A DNA stretch of 64,000 nucleotides. Origin: Bacteroidales bacterium UBA3297. Lineage in GTDB: Bacteria > Bacteroidota > Bacteroidia > Bacteroidales > Paludibacteraceae. A program made the position numbers and the translations under genes. Below are positions 61,071 through 64,000 of the stretch, piece after piece. Below the pieces are notes generated by a model. The model did no database searches. It had not been told where the DNA came from and worked only from the letters and a program-made list of their open reading frames with translations. The stretch lies in NCBI GenBank assembly GCA_002362105.1, contig DETD01000004.1:148709-212708 (forward strand), read 5' to 3'. Every line of letters begins with the position of its first letter. Position 1 is the first letter of the stretch.

Positions 61071-61799
61071 TCAACCTAAAAAAGCGGCCAAATCGGCCAG
61101 TTTGATGCATCCTTCGTAAATGGCCTTACCCGTGATAACAGCAGGAACACCGGCCTCGTTCAGCCTATGGATGTCATCGATAGAGCTTACCCCTCCACTC
61201 GCAATGAGATAAAGGTCGGGATATTCGGCCAGGATCTTCTTATAGAGGTCAACAGCAGGCCCCTGAAGCATACCGTCGCGCGAGATATCGGTGCAGATAA
61301 CTTTGGAAATACCCTTCTGTTTGAAACCGCCAATAAAAGGAACCAGTTCTTGAGAGGTGGTTTCCTGCCAGCCGCTAACGGCAATTTTCTCGTCCTTCGC
61401 GTCAGCACCCAGAATAATACGGTCAGCCCCGAACTTGTCGATCCATGTCAGGAACGTATCAGGGTCCTTAACCGCAATGCTTCCGCCGGTAACCATAGCA
61501 GCGCCACACTCGAAAGCGATACGCAGGTCGTCGTCGGACTTCAAGCCCCCACCAAAGTCAATCACCAGATTGGTACGAGAAGCAATCTTCTCCAACACCT
61601 TGTAGTTGACAATATGCTTGGCTTTAGCACCGTCTAAGTCGACACAGTGCAGCCGTTTGATACCAGCATCTTGAAACATCAGCGCAACCTCGCACGGGTC
61701 TTCGTTATAGACCTTTTTCTGGTCGTAGTCGCCCTGCGAGAGTCGGACACACTTTCCCTCAATAATATCGATAGCTGGAATAATATCTATTTTAGCCAT
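61071..61799 (-). CDS. hisA: ProFAR isomerase
   Basis: A 242-residue TIM barrel, the fourth step of histidine synthesis (ProFAR to PRFAR). IDIIPAIDIIEGKCVRLSQGDY with the catalytic Asp, LHCVDLDGAK, VIDFGGGLKS, VTGGSIAVKDP, ICTDISRDGMLQGPAV and ASGGVSS mark it. It starts only 3 bases after the stop of the GH9 gene, leaving no room for a separate promoter between them. Confidence 0.96.
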   Translation of the reverse strand: MAKIDIIPAIDIIEGKCVRLSQGDYDQKKVYNEDPCEVALMFQDAGIKRLHCVDLDGAKAKHIVNYKVLEKIASRTNLVIDFGGGLKSDDDLRIAFECGAAMVTGGSIAVKDPDTFLTWIDKFGADRIILGADAKDEKIAVSGWQETTSQELVPFIGGFKQKGISKVICTDISRDGMLQGPAVDLYKKILAEYPDLYLIASGGVSSIDDIHRLNEAGVPAVITGKAIYEGCIKLADLAAFLG

Positions 61800-61802
61800 A
61801 TT

Positions 61803-63584
61803 TTACTGCTTGATAATTTTGTAAGATTTTTTACCGCCCTCGAAATTGATATTAACTACATATACCCCCCTAGGCAGACCGCTAGTTGACAAAACAACCG
61901 GGATGGCGCCATTGGTGCGTGCAGAGAGAAGGGTTTGTCCGGTCATAGAGACCACATTGATGATGCCTTCGCCCTCGTACCCCACTTCGATAGGTTCAAC
62001 CACCACATAGTCGTCGCAAACCGTAGGATACACGTTGAACTTAGAAGCATCGGAATTCTTGACCCCGGTAAGAGGGACAGGGTCGAGCGTAGCAACGATA
62101 TTGGCAATAGCGACAATAAACGGAGCGTTATAGTCGCATCCGCCCTCAGTTTCAGTATAAGACGCTCCACCCTCAATAATATTCTGGAACACACCAGTAG
62201 CGCTAGGTCCACCAATCACGCCACCGCTGGCAAACATAAAGTCGGCTTTATTCTTAGTCTCAGTTGGCGGATTATCGTTACGCCCCATAGCGTTTCGATG
62301 ATGGATGCGGAAAGTGAAATCACCTTTGTAACCATGCAGGAATGTATGGTTAAACTCATTCTTTCCAAGGACATAATCAACAATTCTCTGATTAAAATTG
62401 TCGGCCAACTTCAAATCTTCAGAAGAAGTAAGCACGCCGTCGGCCACCAACTTCGAATAAAGGGCAGCAGCAGCGGCGCCACCCAGCGCCAACTTATTGG
62501 TTCCCCATCTGCTTTGATAATAAGGGAAGCCATTATCATTGGCTTTCGCCGTTTCCAGATGAAGACCATACACATTTTTGCGCAAGAAATTGGCAATATT
62601 ACCACCCTGTCCGTTCGACGCATTAGGATCAGCTTTAACTATATAGTAGTAAGCATAGTCAGACTCCGTATCCCATGCGAGTGGCGAATTAGATTCCCAC
62701 TTACCCTGTAAATAACCGATAGCCTCGGTCTTGTAAGTAACATCGTCGGTCAGATTATACAACAGAATAGCGGCAAGACTCAACTCGTCGGTCCATTCTT
62801 CGTTGGGGCTTGTATAAAAAATTGGGATGGAAGCGTTTTTCTCTTTATGATCTTTTGCGTAAGCATAGGCAATTTTAGCGTATTCGGCACATTTGCTACG
62901 GTATTCCGCATCGGGATAATGTTTCGCCATCAGAGCCAGAGCAGACGCATAGTTGGCCGCCTGTGGGCCACCCAGAGAGTTTGTCGTCCAGATAGGACGC
63001 GGGTCACCACCATTTTCAACCGACTCGGAACTCTGTACCGAGCTAGTCATCCAGCGGTTGTGGTCGCCTTCGGCACCAACATAATAGACGAAAGTCTTGC
63101 CATTGTCGAGGAAACATTTCATAAAGTAGTCGGTAGCAATCTTGGCTTCGTCAAGCACATCAGGGACACGGTTTGGAGCCCCATAGGCCTCATCGTAATT
63201 ATCTTGGAAGGCTTCAGGCCAAACATCGTAAGCAACCAGCAGCGAGATAGCCGCATAGCCCATTGTAGTAGCCACCTTTATGTGGTCGCCACAGTCGTGC
63301 CAGCCACCCGTCAAGTCGTAACTACCTTTGCCCCCACCATTGACCGAACCCTGGCCATCTTTCGTGTGGCAATATTTTTTTGTCACCTTATCGTTGTCGA
63401 CCAGCATCCAGTTATGGTTATCACCACAACGCTGGCCGCCATAGAACTTAAGCCCCATATTAAGGGCCTCGCGGTAATCAGATGCTGTAAAAGAAGAATT
63501 ATAAGATGAGAAATCGTAGGCCGAAGCACTAGTGGCAGAAATAGCCATTGCCAAAGCCGTAGCGTATAATTTAGTCATGGGCAT
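61803..63584 (-). CDS. secreted GH9 endoglucanase with T9SS sorting domain
   Basis: 593 residues. A signal peptide (TKLYATALAMAISATSASA) is followed directly by a glycoside hydrolase family 9 barrel with no Ig-like domain: the catalytic base pair Asp97/Asp100 in GGWHDCGDHIK, DYVLGKNEFNHTFLHGY, RIHHRNAMG, and the acid region TEGGCDYNAPFI near 500. The last 75 residues (FNVYPTVCDDYVVVEP to KSYKIIKQ) are a T9SS type A sorting domain, so the enzyme is exported to or beyond the cell surface. It should cut cellulose or related beta-glucans. It has its own promoter; no starch-utilisation-type genes lie nearby in the window. Confidence 0.93.
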   Translation of the reverse strand: MPMTKLYATALAMAISATSASAYDFSSYNSSFTASDYREALNMGLKFYGGQRCGDNHNWMLVDNDKVTKKYCHTKDGQGSVNGGGKGSYDLTGGWHDCGDHIKVATTMGYAAISLLVAYDVWPEAFQDNYDEAYGAPNRVPDVLDEAKIATDYFMKCFLDNGKTFVYYVGAEGDHNRWMTSSVQSSESVENGGDPRPIWTTNSLGGPQAANYASALALMAKHYPDAEYRSKCAEYAKIAYAYAKDHKEKNASIPIFYTSPNEEWTDELSLAAILLYNLTDDVTYKTEAIGYLQGKWESNSPLAWDTESDYAYYYIVKADPNASNGQGGNIANFLRKNVYGLHLETAKANDNGFPYYQSRWGTNKLALGGAAAAALYSKLVADGVLTSSEDLKLADNFNQRIVDYVLGKNEFNHTFLHGYKGDFTFRIHHRNAMGRNDNPPTETKNKADFMFASGGVIGGPSATGVFQNIIEGGASYTETEGGCDYNAPFIVAIANIVATLDPVPLTGVKNSDASKFNVYPTVCDDYVVVEPIEVGYEGEGIINVVSMTGQTLLSARTNGAIPVVLSTSGLPRGVYVVNINFEGGKKSYKIIKQ

Positions 63585-63604
63585 AAATATTTTCGTTCAA
63601 TCTA

Positions 63605-63636
63605 CAAAAATATAGAAATGGAGAGGGATGCGCAAA
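63605..63636 (-). promoter_or_regulatory. promoter of the GH9 gene (and possibly of the his-ftsE-metF genes)
   Basis: TTTG (63636-63633), 20 bases, TATTTTTG (63612-63605) on the minus strand, immediately after the asnS terminator. Confidence 0.75.
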
Positions 63637-63671
63637 TAAAAAAGGCGTTAACTGCAAAGCAATTAACGCCA
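63637..63671 (-). terminator. terminator of asnS
   Basis: On the minus strand GGCGTTAA pairs with TTAACGCC around a ten-base loop and six T follow. Confidence 0.85.
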
Positions 63672-63695
63672 TATATAGTTTCAGAAAGTTCTAAT

Positions 63696-64000
63696 TTAGA
63701 ATTCTGCGGTTTTTGGAGTTCTTGGGAACGGAATAACGTCGCGGATATTCTGCATACCTGTCACGAAAAGGAGCAGGCGCTCGAAGCCCAAACCAAAGCC
63801 AGAGTGCGGACAAGAACCGAACTTACGGGTATCGAGGTACCACCACATATCCTTCATAGGGATATTGAGTTCCTTGATACGTGCCATCAGCTTGTCGTAA
63901 GACTCCTCACGCTCAGAACCGCCGATAATCTCACCAATAGTAGGGAACAAGACATCCATTGCACGAACAGTCTTGCCGTCGTCGTTCTGCTTCATATAGA
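63696..64000 (-). CDS. asnS: asparaginyl-tRNA synthetase, C-terminal part (cut by the window end)
   Basis: About 100 residues at the end of a class II synthetase: YMKQNDDGKTVRAMDVLFP, IIGGSEREESYDKLMARI, the long stretch SCPHSGFGLGFERLLLFVTG (motif 3 with the ATP-binding Arg) and the end RDVIPFPRTPKTAEF. This wording and the final PRTP fit AsnRS, not AspRS or LysRS. The rest lies beyond position 64000. Confidence 0.93.
   Translation of the reverse strand, partial: YMKQNDDGKTVRAMDVLFPTIGEIIGGSEREESYDKLMARIKELNIPMKDMWWYLDTRKFGSCPHSGFGLGFERLLLFVTGMQNIRDVIPFPRTPKTAEF

Noticed and set aside
61935..63509. Two open frames (258 and 220 codons) opposite the GH9 gene
   Set aside because: Shadows of the cellulase coding sequence with no start signals or recognisable motifs.

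Overview
The window looks like a chromosomal segment of a Bacteroidetes bacterium, most likely of the order Bacteroidales. Three things point there. Many genes and tRNAs are preceded by the promoter form TTTG-N19/20-TAnnTTTG rather than -35/-10 boxes with Shine-Dalgarno sites. Two secreted proteins end in type IX secretion (T9SS) sorting domains: a giant surface protein and a GH9 cellulase. Several genes have typical Bacteroidales forms, including a fused MurF-Alr, a dimeric-type glycyl-tRNA synthetase and a long single-chain PurL. A cellulase and a CE2-like esterase suggest life on plant polysaccharide, for example in a gut or rumen.

Layout. 1-5.7 kb: a thioredoxin-like protein without cysteines, an HD hydrolase, a lipoprotein, a nucleotide-sugar dehydrogenase and pyrK-pyrD. 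5.8-8.0 kb: glyS and, upstream of it, a 600-base gap holding a probable 6S-like RNA. 8.0-15.2 kb: a tetrapyrrole-methylase-family enzyme, an MltF-type lytic transglycosylase, a CE2-like esterase, an HU protein, a membrane protein and murF-alr. 15.3-19.5 kb: two identical tRNA-Cys genes, then on the minus strand rpe with a comEC split at an A9 run, and the rpsF-rpsR-rplI operon. 19.7-28.9 kb: a 2640-residue GLUG-repeat T9SS protein and an outer-membrane barrel. 28.9-32.5 kb: miaA, yjbQ, a TPR membrane protein, ribH, tRNA-Tyr and tRNA-Gly. 32.6-38.2 kb: a TolC/HlyD/ABC-2/ABC-2 export operon with no ATPase. 38.3-46.2 kb: maf, a DUF4105 membrane protein, two tiny lipoproteins too short for routine gene calling, gapA, a periplasmic rhodanese and purL.

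46.4-55.3 kb is the main accessory region: helicase, DUF4391 protein, type III-like DNA methyltransferase (mod) and type III-like restriction subunit (res). They run in one direction, apparently as one operon, between core genes. The helicase gene carries a C8 tract and mod a G8 tract, the two longest G/C homopolymers I saw in the window. The middle of mod differs in composition from its ends, as a swapped target-recognition domain would. This suggests a phase-variable, specificity-switching restriction system with accessory helicase and DUF4391 subunits, and it is the best candidate here for an under-described system.

55.4-64.0 kb: a possibly frameshifted membrane gene, an acidic protein, a small HTH-like protein, gpmI, and a tight minus-strand run of GH9 cellulase, hisA, hisIE, ftsE, metF and a DUF4834-like gene. 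The window ends inside asnS. All names come from reading motifs by eye; no database search was run.
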